Position numbers and translations under genes: made by a program
Shown here: positions 1 through 6,863 of the stretch, piece after piece
How positions within the stretch are numbered: the stretch's first letter is position 1
Layout: every line of letters starts with the position of its first letter
Notes under the pieces: model-generated
Seen by the model: only the letters and a program-made list of their open reading frames with translations
Told to the model about the DNA's origin: nothing
The model's database searches: none
Assembly: GCA_036444495.1 (NCBI GenBank)
Contig: JAZGBC010000053.1
Coordinates: 1 to 18,501, forward strand
DNA: 18,501 nt
Source: JAZGBC01 sp036444495
GTDB taxonomy: Bacteria > Pseudomonadota > Alphaproteobacteria > Kiloniellales > J153
Reading direction: 5' to 3'

Positions 1-717
1 GCGGTGCGGTTCAACGCGCGCCTGATCGCCGAGGAGCTGCGCGAGTTGGGGATCAGCGTGAACTGCGCGCCGCTGCTGGATATCCCCGCGCCCGGCGCGG
101 ACGACGTGATCGGCGACCGCGCCTTCGGCGGAGGAAACCCTTCCCTGGTCGCGGACCTGGGCCGGGCCTTTTGCGACGGGCTGCTTGCCGGCGGCGTGCT
201 GCCGGTGATCAAGCATATTCCGGGGCATGGCCGGGCGCGCGTCGATACCCACGAGGCGCTGCCCGTGGTGGAAACGCCGCTGGCCGAGCTGGAGGCGACG
301 GATTTTCAGCCCTTCAAGGCGCTCTCGGACATGCCCTGGGCGATGACAGCGCACCTGGTCTATGCGGCGCTCGATCCCGGCAACCCGGCGAGCCACTCCC
401 GGGCCGTGATCGAGGAGGTGATCCGCGGCACGATCGGTTTCGACGGCGTGCTCGTCTCGGACGATATCTCCATGGGCGCGCTCGAAGGCGATTACGCGGA
501 CCGCGCCGCGCGGATCCTGGCGGCCGGCTGCGACCTGGTCCTGCACTGCAACGGCGAGCGGGAGGAAATGACGGCGGTGGCCGAGGGCGCCGCGGCGGCG
601 CTGAGCGCCGATGCCGAACGCCGCCTGGCGGCGGCCGCTGCCCGGCCCAAGTCACCCGAGCCGATCGACCGCAAGGGCTTGGCCACGCGGATCGACAAAA
701 TGCTTGGCGATCTGTAG
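1..717 (+). CDS. nagZ: Beta-N-acetylhexosaminidase NagZ (3' part, start outside window)
   Basis: Glycoside hydrolase family 3 enzyme that removes N-acetylglucosamine from 1,6-anhydro-muropeptides in the cytoplasm during peptidoglycan recycling. The open frame runs in from base 1, so the N-terminus of the TIM barrel is missing; about 238 residues remain of a protein usually 330-350 long. The family hallmarks are visible: KHIPGHG followed by DTH (the flexible loop with the Asp-His catalytic pair, bases about 211-252) and SDDISMGAL (bases about 457-483), whose Asp is the nucleophile. The GTG at base 4 is an internal Val codon, not a start. The stop TAG is 12 nt before the next gene, so the two are probably co-transcribed. 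The identification is based on motifs and on position next to scpA, as usual in alphaproteobacteria. Confidence 0.95.
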   Translation, partial: AVRFNARLIAEELRELGISVNCAPLLDIPAPGADDVIGDRAFGGGNPSLVADLGRAFCDGLLAGGVLPVIKHIPGHGRARVDTHEALPVVETPLAELEATDFQPFKALSDMPWAMTAHLVYAALDPGNPASHSRAVIEEVIRGTIGFDGVLVSDDISMGALEGDYADRAARILAAGCDLVLHCNGEREEMTAVAEGAAAALSADAERRLAAAAARPKSPEPIDRKGLATRIDKMLGDL

Positions 718-729
718 GGAAGTACGCCC

Positions 730-1422
730 ATGGACATGGATTTTTCCTCCGTCGCCTACACGGCCTCGGTCTGGCTGCTGCCGGTCCTGATCGCCATTAC
801 GTTCCACGAGGCCGCCCACGGCTTCGTCGCTTGGCGGCTGGGCGACGACACGGCCTATGAGAGGGGCCGGGTGACCTTCAATCCGCTGCGCCACGTGGAC
901 CCCTTCGGGACCGTGGTCCTGCCAGTGCTTTTGCTGCTTTCTCCGGCGCCGTTTTTATTCGGCTGGGCCAAGCCGGTGCCGGTCGCCTTCCACCGCCTGC
1001 GCCATCCGCGGCGCGATATGGTGCTGGTGGCCGCCGCGGGCCCGGCGGTCAATCTCCTCCTGGCCGTGGCCTCCGCGATCCTGCTCAATCTGGCCGTTCT
1101 GGCGCCCGAATCCCTGGCCCAGTGGCTGGTTCATAACCTGACCAATTCCGTGGTCATCAACCTGATCCTGGCGGCTTTCAACATGCTGCCCATGCCACCG
1201 CTCGATGGTGGGCGGGTGGCGGTCGGCCTGCTGCCGCAGTCGCTGGCATTGCCGTTGGCGCGACTCGAACGCTTTGGGTTATTCATCATCATCGGTGCCG
1301 TGTTCCTGCTGCCCATGGTGGGCAGTCGGCTGGGTCTGGATTTGAACGTGTTTTACTGGGTGATCTGGCGTCCGGTAGAATGGGTCCTGCCGAATCTCTG
1401 GGCCTTGGGCGGACTTAGCTGA
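730..1422 (+). CDS. Site-2 protease family (M50) membrane metalloprotease
   Basis: A 230-residue integral membrane zinc protease of the compact SpoIVFB/S2P-like type (COG1994), without PDZ or CBS domains. The zinc site is complete: HEAAH at residues 26-30 lies in the first hydrophobic segment and the third ligand is Asp159 in LDGGR (158-162), preceded by NMLPMPP. GPAVN at 104-108 is another family motif. About five or six hydrophobic segments are visible (roughly 13-30, 60-78, 97-125, 138-153, 168-192, 205-222). It starts at ATG, 12 nt after nagZ, and ends 13 nt before the preferred scpA start, so it belongs to the nagZ-scpAB transcription unit. The substrate is unknown; members of this family cleave membrane-embedded proteins, but nothing here names the target. 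Confidence 0.9.
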   Translation: MDMDFSSVAYTASVWLLPVLIAITFHEAAHGFVAWRLGDDTAYERGRVTFNPLRHVDPFGTVVLPVLLLLSPAPFLFGWAKPVPVAFHRLRHPRRDMVLVAAAGPAVNLLLAVASAILLNLAVLAPESLAQWLVHNLTNSVVINLILAAFNMLPMPPLDGGRVAVGLLPQSLALPLARLERFGLFIIIGAVFLLPMVGSRLGLDLNVFYWVIWRPVEWVLPNLWALGGLS

Positions 1423-1435
1423 GAGAGACCGATTG

Positions 1436-2233
1436 GTGAGTGAGATCTTCGATATCGACGAGGCGGAGCAGCTGCCGGGCAAAAGCGATTCGGCCTTGGT
1501 CCTCGATCTGGAGGGCTACGAGGGCCCGATCGACGTCTTGCTCCAACTCGCGCGCGACCAGAAGGTTGATCTCACCCACATCTCCATCCTGGCGCTGGCG
1601 GATCAGTATCTGGAGTTCGTCGGCCGGGCCCGGCGCCTGAGCCTGGACCTGGCGGCGGACTATCTGGTCATGGCGGCCTGGCTGGCCTACCTCAAGTCGC
1701 GCCTGCTGCTGCCCGAGCCCACCTCGGACGACGAGCCCAGCGGGGCCGAGATGGCCGCCGCGCTCAAGTTCCAGCTACAGCGCCTGCAGGCCATGCAGGA
1801 CGCCGGCGGCCGGGTCATGGCGCTGCCGCGCCTGGGGCGCGACGTCTTTCCGCGCGGCGAGCCGGCGCCGCTTCGCGTGGTCACCTCCACGACCTACGAG
1901 GTCAGCCTTTACGAGTTGCTCAAGGCCTACGCCGACATCCGCTCCCACGTCCACGCCGTCAGCCTGCGCGTCGACCCGGACATGTTGTTCTCGGTGGACG
2001 ACGCGCTGCGCCGGCTGGGCAGCCTGATGGGGACCAGTCTGGAGTGGCGCGAGTTGACCTCCTTTCTTCCCCCCGATTTGCAAGGCGGACTGCTGTGGCG
2101 CTCCGCGCTTGCATCGACCTTGGCCGCAACCCTGGAAATGTCCCGCCAGGGAAAGGTCCGTCTGCGTCAGGACGGACCCTTCCAGCCCATATTCCTGAAG
2201 TGCGGCCATGAGCAAGGACCCAAGCAGTCATGA
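1436..2233 (+). CDS. scpA: Segregation and condensation protein A (ScpA kleisin)
   Basis: Kleisin subunit that bridges SMC heads and recruits ScpB in the bacterial condensin used for chromosome compaction and segregation. The N-terminal signature is clear: a DLEGYEGPIDVLLQLARDQ-type segment followed by KVDL, ISILALADQYL and DYLVMAAWLAYLKSRLLLP, all characteristic of ScpA. The C-terminal winged-helix region around residues 205-255 carries the usual TFLxxLEL-like end, here TSFLPPDLQ and LAATLEMSRQGKVRLRQD. The GTG at 1436 is preferred because GAGAGA at 1421-1426 is spaced about 9 nt from it; a TTG directly in front (1433) is an alternative that adds one residue. The gene ends in an ATGA overlap of 4 bp with scpB, which indicates translational coupling of the two partners. 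Confidence 0.95.
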   Translation: MSEIFDIDEAEQLPGKSDSALVLDLEGYEGPIDVLLQLARDQKVDLTHISILALADQYLEFVGRARRLSLDLAADYLVMAAWLAYLKSRLLLPEPTSDDEPSGAEMAAALKFQLQRLQAMQDAGGRVMALPRLGRDVFPRGEPAPLRVVTSTTYEVSLYELLKAYADIRSHVHAVSLRVDPDMLFSVDDALRRLGSLMGTSLEWRELTSFLPPDLQGGLLWRSALASTLAATLEMSRQGKVRLRQDGPFQPIFLKCGHEQGPKQS

Positions 2234-3021
2234 GTGATCGATTCGAACAACTGCGCTTGATCGAGGCGCTGCTCTTCGCCTCCGCCGAGCCCATGGGCGC
2301 CGAAAAAATCGCGCGCCACCTGCCCGAAGGGGCGGATCTCGACGGCCTGCTCCGGGAGTTGGCCACGCTCTACGCCAACCGCGGCGTCAACCTGGTGAAG
2401 CTGGGCGAGCGCTGGGCCTTCCGCACCGCCGCCGATGTCGCCCCGCTCTTGCAGATCGAGACCTCGGCGACCCGCCGGCTGTCGCGCGCCGCCGTCGAGA
2501 CCCTGGCGATCCTCGCCTACCATCAGCCGGTCACCCGCGGCGAGGTCGAGGAAATCCGCGGCGTTGCCCTGTCGCGGGGCACCCTGGACACCCTGCTCGA
2601 GGCCGGCTGGATCAAGCCCAAGGGCCGCCGCCGCACGCCGGGCCGGCCGGTCACCTGGGGCACGACCGATGATTTCATGGATCACTTCGGACTGGAAAGC
2701 CTGGACGCCCTGCCGGGTCTGGCCGAGTTGAAGGCGGCCGGTCTGCTCGATGCCCGGCCCGCCATCACGGCGCTTACCGCGCGCGGCCGCCTGCTCGACG
2801 TAGCTGATGAGGGCGTGGATATGGCCGAGGAAACGGAGCCGGAGCAGGACGAGGAGGAGACGCCCCTGGCCTCCGATTTCGGCGAGGACCTGGTGCCCGA
2901 CGAGCACGAGGACGAGGAAGACGAAGCGGCCAGCGCCTCTTCCGGCGAGGGCGAGGACCTGGACGATGGCGGAGACGGCGACCGCACGGCCGCGGTCGCG
3001 GCGCCCAAGGAGCACCCCTGA
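2230..3021 (+). CDS. scpB: Segregation and condensation protein B (ScpB) with long acidic tail
   Basis: Second non-SMC subunit of the SMC-ScpAB condensin. Residues 1-190 form the two winged-helix domains: RLIEALLFASAEP near the start, then AAVETLAILAYHQPVTR (87-103), EEIRGV (107-112) and KGRRRTPGRPVTWGTT (131-146) are typical ScpB elements. Residues about 191-255 are an added low-complexity tail in which roughly half of the residues are Asp or Glu; many ScpB proteins end soon after the second winged helix or have only a short extension, so at 263 residues this one is long. Its start lies inside the scpA stop (ATGA). Acidic tails are common in bacterial chromatin-associated proteins, but the function of this one is unknown. 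Confidence 0.94.
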   Translation: MSDRFEQLRLIEALLFASAEPMGAEKIARHLPEGADLDGLLRELATLYANRGVNLVKLGERWAFRTAADVAPLLQIETSATRRLSRAAVETLAILAYHQPVTRGEVEEIRGVALSRGTLDTLLEAGWIKPKGRRRTPGRPVTWGTTDDFMDHFGLESLDALPGLAELKAAGLLDARPAITALTARGRLLDVADEGVDMAEETEPEQDEEETPLASDFGEDLVPDEHEDEEDEAASASSGEGEDLDDGGDGDRTAAVAAPKEHP

Positions 3022-3040
3022 ACGGTGCCGGTGCCCGCTT

Positions 3041-3065
3041 GCTATCGCGAAGCGCTCGCAATAGC
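3041..3065 (+). terminator. Hairpin between scpB and ABC ATPase gene (possible weak terminator)
   Basis: Inverted repeat GCTATCGCGA / TCGCAATAGC with a 5-nt loop (3051-3055), 10 bp with one mismatch, starting 19 nt after the scpB stop. No T-run follows, so it is not a standard intrinsic terminator. It could attenuate or separate the nagZ-scpB unit from the next gene. Confidence 0.35.
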
Positions 3066-3097
3066 CTCATACCAACGGCCCGGGTACTAAGGGACCC

Positions 3098-4156
3098 ATG
3101 AGCGCACTTACCCTGGAAAATGTCAGCCACGCCTATGGCGAGCTTCTGGCCGTGGACGACCTCAGTCTGTCGGTGGCGCCGGAGGAGCTGGTCTGTCTGC
3201 TCGGTCCCTCGGGCTGTGGCAAGACCACCGCGCTGCGCCTGGCCGCCGGCTTGGAGCCACTGCAGCGCGGCCGGGTGCTCATGGACGGTAAGCCGGTGGC
3301 CGGCGAGGGCGCCGACCTGCCGCCGGAGGAGCGCAATGTGGGCCTGGTCTTTCAGGACTACGCCCTATTCCCGCATCTGAGCGTGATCGACAACGTGGCC
3401 TTTGGCCTGACCCGCCTCAATGGCTCCAAACGCTATAAGCGGGCCGGGGAGGTGCTGGCCCAGGTGGGCATGGCGGACTACGCCCGGACCTATCCCCACG
3501 CGCTCTCGGGCGGGCAGCAGCAGCGGGTCGCGCTGGCCCGGGCGCTGGCCCCCAGCCCGAAGGTCATGTTGCTGGACGAGCCCTTCTCGGGCCTGGATGC
3601 CCAGCTCCGCCATCTGGTCCGGGACGAGACCCTGCACATCCTCAAGAAGAGCGGCGCGGACACCCTCATGGTGACCCACGACCCGGAGGAAGCCATGTTC
3701 ATGGCCGACCGGATCGCCCTCCTGCGCGAGGGGCGGCTGGCCCAGCTCGGCCGCCCCGACGACCTCTACCTGGCGCCGAACGACGCCTTCGTGGCCAGCT
3801 TCTTCGGCGAGGTGAACCGGCTGGAAGGGGTGACCCGGGGGGGCCGGGTGGCGACCCCCTTTGGCGCGGTCGAGGCGGCCGGTTTGGGGGAGGGCACGCC
3901 GGTCGAGGTCCTGATCCGCCCCGAGGCCCTCAAGCTCTCGGCGCTCGAGCCCGGCGCCGCCCCGCGCGCGGGCAGGGCCCGGGTCATGGCCGCCCGGATG
4001 CTGGGGCGCAGCAGCCTGATTCACCTGAGCGTGGCCGCGGAGAACGGCCACGATTTGCACCTGCATGCCCGCATTCCCGGGCGATTCCTGCCGCCCGAGG
4101 ACCAAGTGCTGGAAGTGCAGCTCGACCGCAGCCAGACTTTCGTATTTCCCCTATAA
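3098..4156 (+). CDS. ABC transporter ATP-binding protein (FbpC/PotA-like importer class)
   Basis: ATPase subunit of a binding-protein-dependent import system. All nucleotide-binding motifs are intact: Walker A GPSGCGKTT (36-44), Q-loop VFQDYALFPHL with Gln86, signature LSGGQQQR (136-143), Walker B VMLLDEPFSGLD (156-167) and H-loop His194. After the NBD, residues about 235-352 form a TOBE-type regulatory region (IRPEALKLSALEP around 273-285), as in iron(III), spermidine/putrescine and thiamine importers. The length of 352 fits the family. ATG 3098 has AAGGGA only 3 nt away. No permease or binding-protein gene lies beside it, which is unusual for this class, so the substrate cannot be deduced; the FbpC-like (Fe3+) assignment rests on overall resemblance only. 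Confidence 0.88.
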   Translation: MSALTLENVSHAYGELLAVDDLSLSVAPEELVCLLGPSGCGKTTALRLAAGLEPLQRGRVLMDGKPVAGEGADLPPEERNVGLVFQDYALFPHLSVIDNVAFGLTRLNGSKRYKRAGEVLAQVGMADYARTYPHALSGGQQQRVALARALAPSPKVMLLDEPFSGLDAQLRHLVRDETLHILKKSGADTLMVTHDPEEAMFMADRIALLREGRLAQLGRPDDLYLAPNDAFVASFFGEVNRLEGVTRGGRVATPFGAVEAAGLGEGTPVEVLIRPEALKLSALEPGAAPRAGRARVMAARMLGRSSLIHLSVAAENGHDLHLHARIPGRFLPPEDQVLEVQLDRSQTFVFPL

Positions 4157-4225
4157 ATCATGTGAAATAGCGCTCCTTGGTATTGGGCCTCAAGGCGCCA
4201 TATAGCTGGTGAGGTGCCGCGGACG

Positions 4226-4254
4226 TTGCGGCGGAGGGGGCTTTTTGCCATAGT
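4226..4254 (+). promoter_or_regulatory. Sigma70-type promoter for tatABC
   Basis: TTGCGG (4226-4231), 17-bp spacer, CATAGT (4249-4254), about 46 nt before the tatA start, with transcription expected near 4260. The segment ATAGTCCGCC (4250-4259) recurs exactly at the -10 of the yajC promoter. A strong ribosome binding site AGGAGA (4288-4293) follows, 7 nt before the tatA ATG. A second weaker candidate lies just upstream (TTGGTA 4177-4182, 18-bp spacer, TATAGC 4201-4206). Confidence 0.5.
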
Positions 4255-4300
4255 CCGCCCTCAAAGAAGAGTTATGAGAAGTCTTTAGGAGAACCCAGGA

Positions 4301-4552
4301 ATGGGAACGTTTAGCATCTGGCATTGGCTGATCGTCCTCGTCGTCGTGCTGGTTTTGTTTGGCGGCGGCGGGAAGATTCCCAAGTTGATGCGCGACATGG
4401 GCGTGGGCATCAATGCCTTCAAGAAGGGCCTGAAGGAGGAGGACAAGGCCAAGGTCAAGGCCGAGTCCGATCCCAACAAAGCCATCGATAAGGAGCCGGT
4501 CGCGGCGGCTTCGTCCACAGTGGAGGAAACAGACAAGGCGGCCAGCGGTTAG
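4301..4552 (+). CDS. tatA: Sec-independent translocase subunit TatA
   Basis: Small pore-forming subunit of the twin-arginine translocase, which exports folded proteins across the inner membrane. At 83 residues it has the normal length. A short N-terminal transmembrane helix (about 5-20, starting SIWHWLIVLVVV) is followed by the invariant Phe20-Gly21 hinge, an amphipathic helix rich in Lys (KIPKLMRDMGVGINAFKKG, 25-43) and a charged, unstructured tail. The alphaproteobacterial SIWHWLIV start supports the assignment as TatA rather than TatB. A good Shine-Dalgarno AGGAGA lies 7 nt upstream. It is first in the tatABC operon and is followed by tatB after 51 nt. Where the usual RGK follows the hinge this protein has GGGK, a small deviation. 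Confidence 0.96.
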   Translation: MGTFSIWHWLIVLVVVLVLFGGGGKIPKLMRDMGVGINAFKKGLKEEDKAKVKAESDPNKAIDKEPVAAASSTVEETDKAASG

Positions 4553-4603
4553 GACCTAACCGGCCACCGGCTTCCCTCTGGCCTCTTGCTGTGATGCGCC
4601 GTC

Positions 4604-5137
4604 ATGTTTGACATCGGCTGGTCCGAGATGGCGGTGATCGCGTTAATCGCGCTCGTCGTCATCGGCCCCAAGGAACTACCGAAGGCCATGCGGACCGCCG
4701 CCAAGTGGGCCCGCAAGGCGCGCTCGCTCGCGCGCGAATTCCAATCCGGCGTCGACGACATGATCCGCGAGGCGGACCTGGAGGACGCACGCAAGGCGCT
4801 CGACGTCACGAGCGACTTCGACGTCGGCAAGGCGATCGAGGACACGCTGGATCCGACGGGCAGCGTGCGCGAGGAGGCCGAGGACCTCGAGGCCACGGCA
4901 AAGGATGGCACCGCCGCCGATGCTTTCGTTGGCGCGGCGCCGGCCACATCCGATGAGGAGGCCGGTGAGGCGTCCGGCGAGGATGAGGAAGAGGGCGCCC
5001 GGGTCATCGAGACCCCGGCCAATATCGCACCGCCCCATTCCCTGACGCCGCCGCCGGAGGAAGGGCCGGCTGAGCCGCCCGACGCGCCCGAGACTTCGCC
5101 GCCGCCAGATGACGGCGACACCGAGAAGCGGGCCTGA
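4604..5137 (+). CDS. tatB: Sec-independent translocase subunit TatB
   Basis: Receptor subunit that with TatC binds twin-arginine signal peptides. The N-terminus MFDIGWSEM, conserved Glu8, a short transmembrane segment (about 5-20) and the GPKELP hinge (21-26) are diagnostic; an amphipathic helix with many Arg and Lys follows (27-48). From about residue 90 the protein becomes a long acidic, Ala/Pro-rich tail that is probably disordered; TatB tails are variable, so this is not a defect. No clear Shine-Dalgarno precedes ATG 4604. It ends 5 nt before the GTG start of tatC, so translation of the two is probably coupled. The length of 177 is in the family range. Confidence 0.95.
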   Translation: MFDIGWSEMAVIALIALVVIGPKELPKAMRTAAKWARKARSLAREFQSGVDDMIREADLEDARKALDVTSDFDVGKAIEDTLDPTGSVREEAEDLEATAKDGTAADAFVGAAPATSDEEAGEASGEDEEEGARVIETPANIAPPHSLTPPPEEGPAEPPDAPETSPPPDDGDTEKRA

Positions 5138-5142
5138 GCGCC

Positions 5143-5976
5143 GTGAGCGAGGCCGCCGATGCCCACAAGATGCCCTTGCTCGATCACCTGATCGAGCTGC
5201 GCCAGCGCCTGCTCTATTCGGTGATCGCGCTGTTCGTGGCTTTCCTGATCTGTTTCTATTTCGCGCAGGAGCTGTTCGATTTCCTGGTCCAGCCGCTCTC
5301 CGACATTCTGAAAGAGCGCGAAGGCGCGCGCGGCGCGCGGCGTCTGATCTTCACCGATCTCACCGAGGTCTTCTTCACCCACATCAAGATCGCGTTCTTC
5401 TTCGGCGCCTTTATTTCGGCGCCCATATTCCTGACCCAGCTCTGGCTGTTCGTCGCGCCGGGACTGTACAAGAAGGAAAAGTCGGGACTGGCGCCCTTCC
5501 TGGTAGCCACGCCCTTCCTGTTCTTCACCGGCGGGGCGCTGGTCTATTACGTGCTCTTCCCCCTGGCTTGGAGCTTCTTCCTGAGCTTCGAGACGCCGGG
5601 CGGCGAGGGCACCCTGCCCATCGAGCTGGAAGCCAAGGTCAGCGAATACCTCTCGCTGGTCATGAAGCTGATCTTCGCCTTCGGGATATGTTTCCAGCTT
5701 CCGGTGATCATGACCCTGCTCGCCCGCGTCGGGCTGGCCACCTCGGCGGGCATGGCGAGTAAACGCAAGTACGCCATCGTCGGCGTTTTCATCGTGGCCG
5801 CCATCTTCACTCCACCCGATCCCATCAGCCAGCTCAGCCTGGCCCTCCCGATCATCGTGCTCTACGAGATCTCCATTTGGATGGCCAAACTGGTCGAGAA
5901 GAAGAAGGCGGAGCAGGAAGAAGAAGACGAGTTCGACCTGAACGAAGAGACGCCCGAGGAAACGCCGGAGAGCTGA
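5143..5976 (+). CDS. tatC: Sec-independent translocase subunit TatC
   Basis: Polytopic core of the Tat receptor complex. The family landmarks are all there: HLIELRQRL (15-23) on the cytoplasmic N-terminus, LYKKEK with Glu112 (equivalent to the signal-peptide-binding Glu103 of the E. coli protein), a Pro in SAPIF, and FTPPDPISQ (222-230) before the last membrane segments. Six hydrophobic segments are visible, roughly 24-41, 79-104, 117-139, 164-193, 207-222 and 226-250. The C-terminus (251-277) is very acidic after a short Lys run. The start is GTG at 5143, 5 nt after tatB; it gives the standard distance to the HLIELR motif. It closes the tatABC operon. A short hairpin at 5998-6012 follows but is too weak to call a terminator. 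Confidence 0.97.
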   Translation: MSEAADAHKMPLLDHLIELRQRLLYSVIALFVAFLICFYFAQELFDFLVQPLSDILKEREGARGARRLIFTDLTEVFFTHIKIAFFFGAFISAPIFLTQLWLFVAPGLYKKEKSGLAPFLVATPFLFFTGGALVYYVLFPLAWSFFLSFETPGGEGTLPIELEAKVSEYLSLVMKLIFAFGICFQLPVIMTLLARVGLATSAGMASKRKYAIVGVFIVAAIFTPPDPISQLSLALPIIVLYEISIWMAKLVEKKKAEQEEEDEFDLNEETPEETPES

Positions 5977-6013
5977 TAGGCGCATCGAGCGCTGAAAAAG
6001 CAGCTCCTGCTTC

Positions 6014-6027
6014 TTGACGCAGGTCAA
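6014..6027 (+). promoter_or_regulatory. FNR/FixK/DNR-type operator upstream of sodC
   Basis: A perfect 14-bp palindrome TTGAC-GCAG-GTCAA that matches the CRP/FNR-family anaerobic box TTGAY-N4-RTCAA. Its centre lies at 6020/6021; class II spacing (-41.5) would place transcription start near 6062, with a modest -10-like TAGAGG at 6050-6055. It stands 159 nt before the sodC ATG and 37 nt after the tatC stop, so sodC is the obvious target. This was seen by eye; binding is inferred. Confidence 0.6.
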
Positions 6028-6096
6028 GGCGGCCAAACCTGGTCCGTGCTAGAGGACTCGCTGTTTTCCCAAATCGCTGTGTTGGCTTGTCCCAGT

Positions 6097-6160
6097 TGTG
6101 CCCGGGGGGTGCCATGCACAGTGCAGTGGAAACACGTTCCATTCGTTCACCCCCGGCACA
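6097..6160 (+). other. Long imperfect inverted repeat in the sodC leader
   Basis: The arm 6097-6111 (TGTGCCCGGGGGGTG) pairs with 6148-6160 (CACCCCCGGCACA): 13 bp with two single-base bulges. The 36-nt interior can form further hairpins: 6115-6118/6122-6125 (TGCA/TGCA, extendable to 6112-6114/6127-6129), or TGGAA 6127-6131 with TTCCA 6137-6141. It ends 14 nt before the Shine-Dalgarno GGAGG (6175-6180 region) of sodC, so a transcript from the FNR-box region would carry a branched 5' leader. Confidence 0.5.
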
Positions 6161-6186
6161 GCGGTTCTGCCAGAAGGAGGCGAACG

Positions 6187-6699
6187 ATGTTTATTAGAGG
6201 CGGTCTGTCGGCGCTTGCTGCCGTGGCTCTCCTTGCGGTTTCCGTCCCGGCCAATGCGGCCCATGACGCCATAGCCGAGATGAAAGACCAGAAGGGCCAA
6301 AGGGTGGGTACGGTCGTGCTGACGCAGACGGCGAACGGCACGCTCCTACAGGCCAATTTCAATGCCCTGCCATGGGGCGCGCATGGGTTCCACGTGCACG
6401 CGATCGGCAACTGCAAGGTGCCCTTCAAATTGGCTGGTCCTCACTACTTCACCACGCCTGGCAAGAAACATGGATTCCTCAACCCGGACACTGGTCATGC
6501 CGGCGATCTGCCGAATTTCTTTGTTTCTGCGTCTGGCGTGGCCGAGTTCGAAACCGTGGCAACCACGGTCAACTTGGATGACAAGCTGTTTGACGGTGAT
6601 GGCTCGGCGCTCGTGATCCATGCCGGGCCTGACGATTACAAGAGCGACCCAAGTGGCGCTGCGGGGGCGAGGATCGCTTGTGGGATCATCCATAGATAG
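6187..6699 (+). CDS. sodC: Periplasmic Cu/Zn superoxide dismutase
   Basis: Secreted copper-zinc superoxide dismutase of 170 residues that converts superoxide to peroxide and oxygen outside the cytoplasm. A signal peptide (1-24, ending ANA before Ala25) is followed by a complete active site: copper ligands His69, His71 (GFHVH), bridging His86 (GPH) and His145 (VIHAGPDDY); zinc ligands His95, His104 and Asp107 (GHAGD); active-site Arg162 in GARIACG; and the disulfide pair Cys76 and Cys165. The frame stays open upstream to a GTG at 6046, but ATG 6187 is chosen because GGAGG precedes it by 6-7 nt and the signal peptide begins there. It interrupts the usual tatC-serS neighbourhood, and 6421-6600 has about 54% G+C by hand count against 74% in 7141-7320 of serS, hinting at later acquisition. 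Confidence 0.95.
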   Translation: MFIRGGLSALAAVALLAVSVPANAAHDAIAEMKDQKGQRVGTVVLTQTANGTLLQANFNALPWGAHGFHVHAIGNCKVPFKLAGPHYFTTPGKKHGFLNPDTGHAGDLPNFFVSASGVAEFETVATTVNLDDKLFDGDGSALVIHAGPDDYKSDPSGAAGARIACGIIHR

Positions 6700-6863
6700 G
6701 CGATCGATCGGGCCTATCGGTATTTCGGCTGGACGGGAACGCCGCCCAGGCGGGGAGAGTATTTTTGCGCGCAGATAGCCTGGTTTGAAGGCTCGGTCCG
6801 AAAGGTTTTTTCGTTCAGTCCGGCTCCGGCAGGGGCGAAGCTCTCGCATATGGCTCTAGACCG

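Noticed and set aside
5998..6012. AAGCAG/CTGCTT hairpin after tatC as a terminator
   Set aside because: Six base pairs, half of them A-T, a 3-nt loop and only TTCTT afterwards; too weak, and it abuts the FNR-type box.
4549..6036. 495-codon open frame on the - strand opposite tatB and tatC
   Set aside because: It is fully antisense to two certain genes, its product is low-complexity (Glu/Gln/Arg and Ser/Ala runs), and it shows no domain; it is a by-product of high G+C.
6046..6186. N-terminal extension of sodC starting at GTG 6046
   Set aside because: The extension has no ribosome binding site and would hide a normal signal peptide inside the protein; ATG 6187 has GGAGG and begins the signal peptide.
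6799..6813. T6 run after sodC as a possible intrinsic terminator
   Set aside because: The preceding sequence only offers TCGG-T-CCGA with a 1-nt loop; no stable GC stem lies directly before the T-run.
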